From Clostridiales bacterium UBA1389 (GTDB taxonomy: Bacteria > Bacillota > Clostridia > Oscillospirales > CAG-382), in contig DBQR01000008.1 of the NCBI GenBank assembly GCA_002305335.1, positions 1 to 18,966 on the forward strand: 18,966 nt of DNA, written 5' to 3'. Positions within the stretch are counted from its first letter, which is position 1. Every line of letters begins with the position of its first letter. The notes beneath the pieces were generated by a model. The model worked only from the letters and a program-made list of their open reading frames with translations. It did not search any database and had not been told where the DNA came from. This document shows positions 1 to 7,272 of the stretch, piece by piece. Position numbers and translations under genes: made by a program.

Positions 1-75
1 TGGTGACCCGTAGGAGAATCGAACTCCTGCCTTCGCCGTGAGAGGGCGACGTCTTAACCTCTTGACTAACAGGCC
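1..75 (-). tRNA. tRNA-Glu (anticodon CTC)
   Basis: Read on the minus strand, the sequence folds as a full cloverleaf. The 7-bp acceptor stem (GGCCTGT with ACGGGTC) includes G-U pairs. The D arm stem is GTC/GAC, the anticodon stem is TCGCC/GGCGA with loop CTCTCAC, and the T arm is AGGAG-TTCGATT-CTCCT. The discriminator A is followed by an encoded CCA that falls exactly at the window edge. The anticodon CTC lies at 40-42 and reads GAG, so this is the glutamate isoacceptor specific for GAG codons. A strong promoter sits directly upstream at 92-120. Any further tRNA or rRNA genes in the same transcript would lie outside the window. Confidence 0.97.
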
Positions 76-91
76 ATAAATCAGCTTGAAT

Positions 92-120
92 ATAATAGCA
101 CATTGTTTTTTGATTGTCAA
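92..120 (-). promoter_or_regulatory. sigma-A promoter of tRNA-Glu
   Basis: On the minus strand there is a perfect -35 box TTGACA (115-120), a 17-nt spacer and a -10 box TATTAT (92-97). Transcription should start near 85, about ten bases before the mature tRNA. The match to consensus and the position fit a stable-RNA promoter. The -35 box covers a TTG codon at 114 that could otherwise be taken as the start of the divergent ytvI, which argues against that longer start. Confidence 0.85.
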
Positions 121-158
121 GACTTAAAACACAATTTTCATTCAGTTTTGGGGGAAAA

Positions 159-1262
159 ATGCTGCCGAAAGAACCCTATAAACGAATACCCCTTATTTTT
201 TTGTATATCGCCTTGGGGGCGGGGGCGGGATATGTATTTTTAAAATACCTGTTTCCCGTATTCCTCCCCTTTATAATCGCATGGGTTATCGCTCTGCTCC
301 TTCAGGGGATAATAAACAAGCTCTGTGACAAGGCCAAAATCCCCAAAAAACTGTCGGCTTTCGTGCTGGTTCTGCTGGTGGCGGCTTTTTCGGGATTTAT
401 CTGCTTTTTGATTATAAAGCGTCTTTACGGGGAATTGTCGATTTTTGCCGAAAACGCCGAGGATTTCTTCAACAGAGCCAAAACCGACGAAGAGTTTGCC
501 ACGAAATGGATTAAAAAGATAGACAATATGGTCCCCTTTCTGGAAATCGAGGACTGGCTCACAAATGTCTGGAACAACATTAATTCCCGCCTGGAAAACG
601 CCACCGCCTCCTTTCTGACCGGGCTTACCTCCCGCATACTGCCGGTACTGCGGGATATTATAGCCTTTCTGCCGGAGGCCTTTATGTATATTTTCGTAAT
701 CGTGTTTTCCTCCTACTATTTTGCGGTGGATTTCGACAAAGTCAACCGTACCCTGGTAAAAATCCTCCCTGCCGGGGGGAGGAAGTACGCGGCTTTGGCG
801 AAAAAGGAGATGAAGGGCACCCTCGGCAAGCTGCTAAAAGCTTACGCATTGATAATACTTATCACCTTTACGGAGCTGTTTATTCTGCTTACCCTTATAG
901 GGGTTAAGTATTCCCTTATTATCGCTTTTTTTATCGCCCTTATAGATATTCTGCCGGTTTTGGGGACGGGTACGGTGCTTGTCCCCTGGGGATTGATACT
1001 GCTGCTTATAGGGAAAACGGGAAAAGGGATTGCGATATTGGGGGCATACGCCTTTATAACCGTTTTGCGGGAGATTATCGAGCCCAAGCTTGTGGGCAAA
1101 TCCATCGGAATCCACCCCCTTGCCGCCCTTGCCGCCATGTATGCGGGGTTAAAGATTTTCGGAATACTGGGGATGTTTTTTCTCCCGCTGATAATAATGC
1201 TAATAAAAAATATATATTCAAAAACCCGTAAAGCCGTTTCCCCGAAAACGGAAGGGGAGTAA
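159..1262 (+). CDS. ytvI: YtvI-like AI-2E family sporulation membrane protein
   Basis: The product is a 367-residue polytopic membrane protein. It has several hydrophobic segments: two near the N terminus (about 10-50 and 65-85), one near 180 and a cluster in the C-terminal half. It carries the AI-2E/YtvI family hallmarks DILPVLGTGTVLVPW and REIIEPKLVGKSIGIHP. YtvI is known in endospore formers as a sporulation integral membrane protein, and its transported substrate, if any, is unknown. I chose the ATG at 159 because it follows GGGGGAAAA. An upstream in-frame TTG at 114 lies inside the tRNA promoter. I see no convincing plus-strand sigma-A promoter; a sporulation sigma factor is possible but I could not identify its boxes. 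No terminator separates this gene from gpmI. Confidence 0.85.
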   Translation: MLPKEPYKRIPLIFLYIALGAGAGYVFLKYLFPVFLPFIIAWVIALLLQGIINKLCDKAKIPKKLSAFVLVLLVAAFSGFICFLIIKRLYGELSIFAENAEDFFNRAKTDEEFATKWIKKIDNMVPFLEIEDWLTNVWNNINSRLENATASFLTGLTSRILPVLRDIIAFLPEAFMYIFVIVFSSYYFAVDFDKVNRTLVKILPAGGRKYAALAKKEMKGTLGKLLKAYALIILITFTELFILLTLIGVKYSLIIAFFIALIDILPVLGTGTVLVPWGLILLLIGKTGKGIAILGAYAFITVLREIIEPKLVGKSIGIHPLAALAAMYAGLKIFGILGMFFLPLIIMLIKNIYSKTRKAVSPKTEGE

Positions 1263-1279
1263 AATATTTGCAAAAAACA

Positions 1280-1308
1280 TTGCATTTCGCTTTTCCTTGA
1301 TGTATAAT
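1280..1308 (+). promoter_or_regulatory. sigma-A promoter for gpmI and the long operon
   Basis: A -35 box TTGCAT (1280-1285), a 17-nt spacer and a perfect -10 box TATAAT (1303-1308) predict transcription from about 1315. This gives gpmI a leader of roughly 87 nt. It is the only strong promoter I see in front of the 12-kb plus-strand gene run. An inverted repeat lies on the predicted start site and a hairpin lies further down the leader; both are listed separately. Confidence 0.75.
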
Positions 1309-1309
1309 A

Positions 1310-1326
1310 ATAACTTGTATAGTTAT
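1310..1326 (+). promoter_or_regulatory. inverted repeat on the gpmI transcription start (candidate operator)
   Basis: The perfect 6-bp arms ATAACT and AGTTAT are separated by TGTAT. The repeat begins two bases after the -10 box and spans the predicted start near 1315, which is a typical position for a repressor site. No regulator is identified, and six-base arms in AT-rich DNA can arise by chance. Confidence 0.35.
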
Positions 1327-1346
1327 GCTTATATTAAGACGTAAAT

Positions 1347-1376
1347 CGGCGTTTTTTGATTGAAAATAAAACGCCG
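1347..1376 (+). promoter_or_regulatory. leader hairpin upstream of the gpmI ribosome-binding site
   Basis: Perfect 9-base arms CGGCGTTTT and AAAACGCCG enclose a 12-nt loop, and one further T-G pair is possible outside. The stem ends seven bases before the AGAAAGGA ribosome-binding site at 1383-1390. No U-run follows, so it is not a simple terminator. It may stabilise the mRNA or be one arm of a switch. It contains the TTG at 1360, which supports the ATG at 1402 as the true gpmI start. Confidence 0.5.
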
Positions 1377-1401
1377 GAACGCAGAAAGGAAATTCAACTT
1401 C

Positions 1402-3030
1402 ATGTCAGAATCCGTATTCGGAAATGAAAAAAGACCCCTTGTTTTAATTATTATGGACGGAGTGGGATATTCGGAAAATGCCGAGGGCAACGCCGTCAAG
1501 CTTGCCGAAACCCCTACTCTGGATATGCTGGATAAAAACTACCCCCGCTTTCTCCTTAAAGCCCACGGACAGGCGGTGGGACTTCCCTCCGACGAGGATA
1601 TGGGAAACAGCGAAGTGGGGCATAACGCCCTGGGAGCGGGACAGGTTTTCGCCCAAGGGGCAAAGCTGGTGAACCGGGCGATCGAAAGCGGTCGGATGTT
1701 CGGTTCCGACACCTGGAACAACCTGATTGAAAACTGTAAGACAAATAACTCAACCCTTCATTTTTTAGGGCTGTTTTCCGACGGGAACGTTCATTCCCAT
1801 ATAAACCATCTTAAAGCCATGATTACCGAAGCCAAAAGGCGTCAGGTCAAGAGGGTGAGAATCCATATCCTCCTTGACGGGCGGGACGTGGGGGAAACCT
1901 CCGCTCTGGATTATGTCCTCCCCTTTGAGGAATTCCTTGCTTCCCTTAACGATAACAGCTTCGACGTTAAAATCGCCTCCGGCGGCGGACGGATGGTTAT
2001 AACCATGGACAGGTACGAGGCCAACTGGCATATGGTGGAGCTGGGCTGGAACACCCATGTCCTGGGGGAAGGCAGGCAGTTTTCCTCAGCCGAGGAAGCC
2101 ATCACCGCCTACCGTAAAGAAACGGGAAAGATAGACCAGGACCTCCCTCCCTTTGTAATCGCAAAAGACGGAAAGCCCGTCGGCGCCGTAAACGACGGTG
2201 ATTCGGTTATATTCTATAATTTCCGGGGGGACAGGGCGATTGAGATTTCAAAGGCCTTTGAAAACCGGGGGTATAAATTCACAAAGAAAAAAGACGTTAA
2301 CGTTATGTTTGCGGGTATGCTGGAATACGACGGGGACGAGCATATACCCCATAAATTCCTGGTGCCTCCCCCCGAAATCACCAATACCATGGGGGAATTC
2401 CTTGTAAAATCGGGTTACAGGCAGCTTGCCGTATCCGAAACCCAGAAATACGGCCATGTCACCTACTTCTGGAACGGCAACCGGACGGGGAAATTTTCCG
2501 ATAAGCTGGAGGAATATATCGAAATTCCCTCCGACATCGTTCCCTTCGAACAGCGTCCCTGGATGAAGTGCGCCGAAATCACCGACGTGCTTATCGAAAA
2601 GATAAAATCGGGAAAATTCGACTTTCTGCGCTGCAACTTCCCCAACGGGGATATGGTGGGGCATACCGGCTCACTCACCGCCACCAAGATAAGCATGGAA
2701 GCCCTTGACCTCTGCCTTGCAAGGATTCTAAAGGCGGTGGACGAAGTCAAAGGCATCGCTATAATCACAGCCGACCACGGCAACGCCGACGAAATGTACG
2801 AAATCGACAAGAAAACCGGAAAGGCAAAGCATAATGCCGACGGCTCGATTGCCGCCAAAACCAGCCATACACTGAATAAAGTGCCCTGCTATTTCTACGA
2901 CAACTACTATAAAGACAACTATACCTTTGTTGACGGGGACTACGGCCTTTCCAACGTCGCCGCCACGGTGGTTACCCTGATGGGTGAAACTCCTCCCCCC
3001 ATGTGGGACGAAAGTATGGTGAAGGTATGA
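1402..3030 (+). CDS. gpmI: 2,3-bisphosphoglycerate-independent phosphoglycerate mutase
   Basis: This cytosolic enzyme interconverts 3- and 2-phosphoglycerate in glycolysis and gluconeogenesis, using two metal ions and a phosphoserine. The N-terminal metal ligand region MDGVGYSE (D19) and the catalytic serine in MGNSEVGHNALG (S70) are present. Further motifs are LLDGRDVGE, DRYEANW, FPNGDMVGHTG, TADHGNADE and TSHTLNKVP, which hold the remaining metal and substrate residues. At 542 residues it is about 30 longer than the roughly 510-residue Bacillus enzyme and fits the longer subfamily. The start is the ATG at 1402 after AGAAAGGA; an upstream TTG at 1360 lies in a hairpin. The stop codon overlaps the start of the next gene (ATGA). 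It heads the long gene run, and sporulating bacteria need this enzyme for spore 3-phosphoglycerate metabolism. Confidence 0.95.
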   Translation: MSESVFGNEKRPLVLIIMDGVGYSENAEGNAVKLAETPTLDMLDKNYPRFLLKAHGQAVGLPSDEDMGNSEVGHNALGAGQVFAQGAKLVNRAIESGRMFGSDTWNNLIENCKTNNSTLHFLGLFSDGNVHSHINHLKAMITEAKRRQVKRVRIHILLDGRDVGETSALDYVLPFEEFLASLNDNSFDVKIASGGGRMVITMDRYEANWHMVELGWNTHVLGEGRQFSSAEEAITAYRKETGKIDQDLPPFVIAKDGKPVGAVNDGDSVIFYNFRGDRAIEISKAFENRGYKFTKKKDVNVMFAGMLEYDGDEHIPHKFLVPPPEITNTMGEFLVKSGYRQLAVSETQKYGHVTYFWNGNRTGKFSDKLEEYIEIPSDIVPFEQRPWMKCAEITDVLIEKIKSGKFDFLRCNFPNGDMVGHTGSLTATKISMEALDLCLARILKAVDEVKGIAIITADHGNADEMYEIDKKTGKAKHNADGSIAAKTSHTLNKVPCYFYDNYYKDNYTFVDGDYGLSNVAATVVTLMGETPPPMWDESMVKV

Positions 3031-3722
3031 TAGTAAACGCAATACGCCAGGGGGAAGTGGCTATTGCCCTTTATATACTCATATCGGTGCTTATTTCCCT
3101 TACCGTCCATGAGTTTTCCCACGGGTATGTCGCCTTCAAATGCGGCGACGACACCGCCCGTAACTTCGGGAGACTGTCGCTTAACCCCATAAAGCATATC
3201 GATTTGTTCGGCTTTTTCGCCATGCTTATTGCGGGCTTCGGCTGGGCAAAGCCGGTGCCGGTGAATATGCGGAACTTAAAAAAGCCCCGGCGGGATATCG
3301 CCCTGGTTTCCCTTGCGGGACCCATGTCCAACTTGATTCTCGCCTTTATAGGGGTTTTGGTGGGGAAAATAATTCTGACAATATTATCAAGCTTAGAGAT
3401 AACCCCCTTTGTCGAAACCTTATATTATAACTTCGCAAACTTTTTTTACTATTTCATAATGCTGAATTTAGGGCTTTGCCTTTTCAACCTGCTGCCTATT
3501 CCCCCCCTTGACGGGTCGAAAATCATTTCATCCATACTTCCCCGGAAAATCGGGATTAAGTATATACAGCTTGAAAGATATGCGGGAATATTCATCCTTG
3601 CCCTGTTCGTGCTTTCAACCATAGGCGAATTTGACTTTTTGTTTTACCCCCTTATTTACGTAAGGGATAAGTTATTCTTCGGCATGGAACGACTTGTGGG
3701 ATTACTGCCCTTTATCAAATGA
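3027..3722 (+). CDS. site-2 protease family (M50) membrane metalloprotease
   Basis: This 231-residue integral membrane zinc protease has the HExxH motif HEFSH at residues 28-32 within the first hydrophobic segment. A second family motif, LPIPPLDGSKI, supplies the third zinc ligand (D162). The SLAGPMSNL segment (95-103) precedes another membrane span. It belongs to the small YwhC/YdgP-like group of site-2 proteases without a PDZ domain, and its natural substrate is unknown. I chose the ATG at 3027, which overlaps the gpmI stop by four bases and suggests translational coupling. A longer frame from 3003 would overlap gpmI more. This protease is often found directly before scpA in clostridial genomes, as here. 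Confidence 0.9.
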   Translation: MIVNAIRQGEVAIALYILISVLISLTVHEFSHGYVAFKCGDDTARNFGRLSLNPIKHIDLFGFFAMLIAGFGWAKPVPVNMRNLKKPRRDIALVSLAGPMSNLILAFIGVLVGKIILTILSSLEITPFVETLYYNFANFFYYFIMLNLGLCLFNLLPIPPLDGSKIISSILPRKIGIKYIQLERYAGIFILALFVLSTIGEFDFLFYPLIYVRDKLFFGMERLVGLLPFIK

Positions 3723-3723
3723 T

Positions 3724-4437
3724 ATGGAAGGACTTAATCTTAAACTCGAACAGTACGAAGGTCCCCTGGATCTGCTTTTATCCCTTATTCAGAAGCATAA
3801 AATAGACATTTTTGACATTCCCATTGCCGGACTCACCGACCAGTATCTTGCCTATATTGCCGAGATGGAATCCTATAATATGGAGCTTTCGGCGGATTTT
3901 ATCCTAATGGCAAGCGAACTTGCCTTTATAAAGTCGAAAATGCTGCTTCCCGTCCCTCCGGAAGAGGACCCGAGAAAGCCCCTGGTGGATGCCCTGCTCG
4001 AATACCAGAGGGCGAAGCTTGCCGCCGAATTTCTGGGAAAACGTTCCGAGGAATACTTCGACCGGTTTACCAAAGCCCCCGACGAAACCGACGCTTCATA
4101 CGAAAGGTTCCATCCGGCGGAGCTTATAACCGAAGCCTTCAACAATCTTGCAAAACGGTTAATCAAAACTCCGGAACAGAAAACCGAGCTGTTCGAACGG
4201 CTTAAAAACCAAAGGCATTTTTCGGTGGAAGGCAAAATCATCTTTGTTATAAAGTTTTTGTACGACGAAAAAAAGCATGAGTTTTCCACCCTCTTCGGTT
4301 CTTCCAAATCAGTTGGTGAACTGGTGGCGGTCTTTTTGGCGCTGTTACAGCTTGTAAGCGGCGGAAGAGTTAACGTAATCCGGGAGGACAGGGAAATATA
4401 TCTTATACTTATACGGAATAAGGAGGCCGCCGGATGA
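3724..4437 (+). CDS. scpA: segregation and condensation protein A
   Basis: This is the kleisin subunit of the SMC-ScpA-ScpB condensin complex, which bridges SMC heads and helps organise and segregate the chromosome. The diagnostic N-terminal YEGPLDLLLSLI (11-22) starts the SMC neck-binding helical domain. The C-terminal winged helix, around LVAVFLALLQLVSGGRV, binds the SMC cap. The length of 237 residues is normal for the family. The ATG at 3724 is only one base past the preceding stop, so coupling is likely. An in-frame upstream ATG at 3694 would overlap the protease gene and add ten unrelated residues. The stop overlaps the scpB start by four bases. Confidence 0.95.
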   Translation: MEGLNLKLEQYEGPLDLLLSLIQKHKIDIFDIPIAGLTDQYLAYIAEMESYNMELSADFILMASELAFIKSKMLLPVPPEEDPRKPLVDALLEYQRAKLAAEFLGKRSEEYFDRFTKAPDETDASYERFHPAELITEAFNNLAKRLIKTPEQKTELFERLKNQRHFSVEGKIIFVIKFLYDEKKHEFSTLFGSSKSVGELVAVFLALLQLVSGGRVNVIREDREIYLILIRNKEAAG

Positions 4438-4991
4438 ATTCGAATTGCATAGACAGCGCCCTGGAAGCGGTGCTGTTTGCGTCGGGCTCCCCCCTTTCTA
4501 TCGAAAAGCTCTGCGAAATATTCTGTGTCGAAAAAGAAGAGATAACCGATTCCGCAAACCGGCTTTCCCGAAGGCTTGAAGGGGAAGGTCACGGGATTGA
4601 GCTTATTTTCATAGACAACGCCTATCAGCTCTGCACCAAATCGGCTTTTGCGGAATATGTGAAAAAAGCCCTTGAGCTTCGAAAGACTCCCCCCCTTACC
4701 AAGGCCTCTCTTGAGGTGCTGGCGATTGTAAGCTACAACCAGCCGGTTACCAAGTCTTTTATCGAAACCGTGCGGGGGGTGGATTCCGACGGGGTTGTAA
4801 ACTCCCTCTGCGACAAGGGGCTTATCCGGGAATGCGGCTTCCTCGACGCGCCGGGAAGACCCGTGCTGTTTTGCACCACCGATAACTTTTTACGGTGTTT
4901 CGGTCTGGAATCCTTAAGCCAGTTGCCCAAAATCGACATAGCCGGACAGCCTCCCCAGACCGACGACGGGCAGCTTACCTTACAGGAATAG
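4434..4991 (+). CDS. scpB: segregation and condensation protein B
   Basis: The second non-SMC subunit of bacterial condensin, it dimerises and binds the middle of ScpA. The 185 residues form two winged-helix domains. The typical core is LEVLAIVSYNQPVTKSFIE followed by RGVDSDGVVNSLCDKGLI and the LDAPGRPVLFCTTDNFL segment. The ATG at 4434 overlaps the scpA stop (ATGA), which suits coupled production of two complex partners. The hydrophilic C-terminal tail after about residue 165 is variable in the family. Confidence 0.95.
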   Translation: MNSNCIDSALEAVLFASGSPLSIEKLCEIFCVEKEEITDSANRLSRRLEGEGHGIELIFIDNAYQLCTKSAFAEYVKKALELRKTPPLTKASLEVLAIVSYNQPVTKSFIETVRGVDSDGVVNSLCDKGLIRECGFLDAPGRPVLFCTTDNFLRCFGLESLSQLPKIDIAGQPPQTDDGQLTLQE

Positions 4992-5006
4992 AAAACGGGG
5001 TTACTT

Positions 5007-5606
5007 ATGACTGCTTTATATATCGCCTTAGGGTTACTGCTTTTGCTTGCGGGACTGTTGCTTGTTAAAATATCCTTCAGGATAAGCTGGTGTAACGATT
5101 TACTGATTGCCATTAAAATCGGCTTTTACAAAAAGGAATACCTGCTATTTAGCAAAAAGGAAGAAACCGAAGAAGCAGAGGAAATAAAGGAAGTAAAGTA
5201 TATAAAAAAGGAAGAGGAAGCAGAAAAGGTAAAAATAAAGGAAATAATTCCGGTAATAAAGGAAACCGTATCGGAATTATATTCCAAAACCAAAAAGCAT
5301 ATCCGCCTTGACCGATATATTGTCAAAATAACGGTTGCAACCGAAGACCCTGCCGTAACCGGTGTGTTGTACGGGGCTGTGGCGGGTTCCGCCGCCTCCT
5401 TATTAAGGTTTGTGGAGGGTATAAAGAATAAAACCAAAAAGCAGGGCGAATTATATACCGAGGTGAAACCCGATTTTATTTCCGAAAAGCCGGATATTTT
5501 TATTGATATCGTCCTTTCCACCCGGGTATGGCGGGGATTATCCATGGCTTATTCCCTGTCGAAGGGTTATAATAAATATAAACAGCTCAAAACGAAAGGA
5601 GCCTGA
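5007..5606 (+). CDS. DUF2953 protein, YtfI-like
   Basis: This 199-residue protein has a single N-terminal membrane segment (about 3-21), so it is probably membrane-anchored. A strongly charged Lys/Glu stretch follows at about 50-80, and then a C-terminal region resembling DUF2953. The assignment rests partly on position: DUF2953 proteins (YtfI in Bacillus) characteristically precede the GerW/YtfJ gene, which here begins two bases after this stop. Function is unknown; a spore-related role is inferred from the partner. The coding strand of the charged stretch (5154-5246) is nearly all purine. No catalytic motif is visible. Confidence 0.75.
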   Translation: MTALYIALGLLLLLAGLLLVKISFRISWCNDLLIAIKIGFYKKEYLLFSKKEETEEAEEIKEVKYIKKEEEAEKVKIKEIIPVIKETVSELYSKTKKHIRLDRYIVKITVATEDPAVTGVLYGAVAGSAASLLRFVEGIKNKTKKQGELYTEVKPDFISEKPDIFIDIVLSTRVWRGLSMAYSLSKGYNKYKQLKTKGA

Positions 5607-5608
5607 AA

Positions 5609-6079
5609 ATGCAAGACCTTCCCCTTAAACAGATAATAGACGCCTCCCTTTCCCAGATCGGAAGCGTTGCCGACGTCAACACGGTTATAGGCGACCCGAT
5701 AACCACACCCGACGGGGTAACCATCATACCCTTTTCCAAGGTTTCGGTGGGCTTTGCTTCCGGCGGAGCCGACTTCGACGGGAAAAACCCCTCACCCGAC
5801 AAGCCCTCCCATTTTGCCGGCGGTAACGGGGCGGGGATTTCGGTAACCCCCCTTGGCTTTATCGTCATCGACAAGGACGGGGTGAGAATGCTTGACCTGA
5901 AGCACGACGCTTCCTTTGCGCCCGCTCCCGCCGACCCGGTGAATAAAACCATCGACGCCATTAACGGCATCGTCGATAAAGCGCCCGGGCTAATTTTCAA
6001 AATAAAGGAACTCTTTGCGAAAAAGGATAAAGCCGACGGCAAAACCGCAGATACCCAAACCCAGACAACCTCAGAATAA
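5609..6079 (+). CDS. ytfJ: GerW/YtfJ family sporulation protein
   Basis: This 156-residue protein has the family pattern of VNTVIGDPITTPDGVTIIPFS (about 24-44), then a glycine-rich central part (VGFASGGADF, FAGGNGAGISVTPLGF) and IVIDKDGVRML. YtfJ/GerW proteins are needed for normal spore germination in Bacillus, but their biochemical role is not established. The start ATG follows AAAGGA with an 8-nt spacing, directly behind the DUF2953 gene, so the pair is almost certainly co-translated. The C-terminal 30 residues are Lys/Asp/Thr-rich and probably disordered. Confidence 0.9.
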   Translation: MQDLPLKQIIDASLSQIGSVADVNTVIGDPITTPDGVTIIPFSKVSVGFASGGADFDGKNPSPDKPSHFAGGNGAGISVTPLGFIVIDKDGVRMLDLKHDASFAPAPADPVNKTIDAINGIVDKAPGLIFKIKELFAKKDKADGKTADTQTQTTSE

Positions 6080-6090
6080 TTCGCTATAAA

Positions 6091-6112
6091 CCCCAATATT
6101 AATTTATTGGGG
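6091..6112 (+). promoter_or_regulatory. hairpin covering the dacB ribosome-binding site
   Basis: Perfect 8-base arms CCCCAATA and TATTGGGG enclose the loop TTAATT. The right arm contains the GGGG of the GGGGTGA sequence at 6109-6115, the best Shine-Dalgarno match for a dacB start at TTG 6121. When folded it would hide that site. There is no U-run, so it is not a terminator. It could lower translation of dacB compared with its operon neighbours; this role is inferred. Confidence 0.5.
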
Positions 6113-6120
6113 TGAGCAGG

Positions 6121-7272
6121 TTGAAATTCAAAGTTACCGTATTTTTAATATTTATTGCGGCGGTTCTTCTTTTCGCGCCGGTTTACAGCCGGTCATTTCC
6201 CGATACGGCTTATGTTATATCCGAACAAACCGACCTTTACGCTTTTAACGTTCCCAACGCCGTTAAAACCCAGGCTCTTTCGGCAATTCTCATCGACGCC
6301 GACAGCGGGAGGGTGCTGTACGCCAAAAACGAAAACGTCATGCTCCCCATGGCCTCCACCACAAAGATAATGACGGCGGTTATTATCCTTGAAACCCTTG
6401 ATCTTGACACGAAAATTAAAGTCGGGAAAGAGTCGGTGGGGGTTGAAGGGTCCTCCATCTATCTTATGGAGGGGGAAACCCTGACGGTCAAGGATCTGCT
6501 GTACGGGCTGATGCTTCAGTCGGGGAACGACGCCGCCAACGCCCTTGCCGTCGCCTGCGCCGGCAGCGTTGAAAATTTTGCGAAAATGATGAACCGGAAG
6601 GCTTCGGAATTAGGCTTAAAGCGTACCAATTTTCAGAATCCCTCCGGACTTCCGGCGCAAAACCACCGCACCACCGCCTTTGACCTTGCGGCTCTGACAA
6701 GCTATGCCATAAAGAACGAGGAGTTTGTAAAAATCACCTCTACCCTGAGGGCGACCATATCCGACGGAAAGCGTTATCTTGTAAACCGGAACAACCTGCT
6801 CCGCCATTACGAGGGGCTTATCGGGGTAAAAACCGGCTATACCTCCGCCGCCGGGAGATGTCTGGTTACGGCGGCAAGGCGGAACGGGGTTACCCTGATT
6901 GCGGTGACGCTGAACAGCAGAAACATCTGGAACGACCACACCGTAATGCTTGATTACGGATTCGACTACCTTGAAAGCGTAACCCCCGTTGCGTCGGGGC
7001 AGATTGAAACAAGACTGCCGGTTACGGGCGGGCAGGTGTCAAGCATTAAAGCGGTAAACCGGGAAAATTTTACCTGTTCTCTCCCCGAAGGGGCGGTTAT
7101 CGATATCGAAGTATCCTCCCAGAAAATCCTTTATCCACCCATTAAAGCGGGGGATGTGGTGGGGGAGGTTAAAATATTCGCCAACGGCATTATGGTGGGG
7201 AAAGTTCCCCTTGTATCTACCGAAAGCGTTAGGGCAAAGAAGCTTAACTTTTTTGAAAGGTTTCTTAAATGA
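6121..7272 (+). CDS. dacB: D-alanyl-D-alanine carboxypeptidase (S11, DacB/PBP5-like)
   Basis: This exported low-molecular-weight penicillin-binding protein removes the terminal D-alanine from peptidoglycan stems. Numbered from TTG 6121 (383 residues), it has a signal peptide (about 1-24) and the three active-site motifs S79-T-T-K82, S134-G-N136 and K237-T-G239. A PBP5-type C-terminal beta domain follows, then an amphipathic tail (KKLNFFERFLK) typical of membrane anchoring. The position after scpB and before rluB matches Bacillus dacB, which trims spore cortex, although DacF-like or vegetative function cannot be excluded. A GTG at 6112 is the alternative start, but it lies in the hairpin and lacks a good Shine-Dalgarno sequence. 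The stop overlaps rluB (ATGA). Confidence 0.9.
   Translation: MKFKVTVFLIFIAAVLLFAPVYSRSFPDTAYVISEQTDLYAFNVPNAVKTQALSAILIDADSGRVLYAKNENVMLPMASTTKIMTAVIILETLDLDTKIKVGKESVGVEGSSIYLMEGETLTVKDLLYGLMLQSGNDAANALAVACAGSVENFAKMMNRKASELGLKRTNFQNPSGLPAQNHRTTAFDLAALTSYAIKNEEFVKITSTLRATISDGKRYLVNRNNLLRHYEGLIGVKTGYTSAAGRCLVTAARRNGVTLIAVTLNSRNIWNDHTVMLDYGFDYLESVTPVASGQIETRLPVTGGQVSSIKAVNRENFTCSLPEGAVIDIEVSSQKILYPPIKAGDVVGEVKIFANGIMVGKVPLVSTESVRAKKLNFFERFLK

Noticed and set aside
91..96. TATAAT on the plus strand as a ytvI promoter
   Set aside because: At 17-nt spacing the -35 position reads AACAGG. The sequence is better explained as the complement of the tRNA -10 region on the minus strand.
114..158. TTG-started N-terminal extension of ytvI
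   Set aside because: The TTG lies within the -35 region of the tRNA promoter and has no ribosome-binding site, while the ATG at 159 has one.
3873..4592. 239-codon minus-strand open frame across scpA/scpB
   Set aside because: It is antisense to two well-matched genes and its translation is Ser-rich without domains, as expected of a shadow frame.
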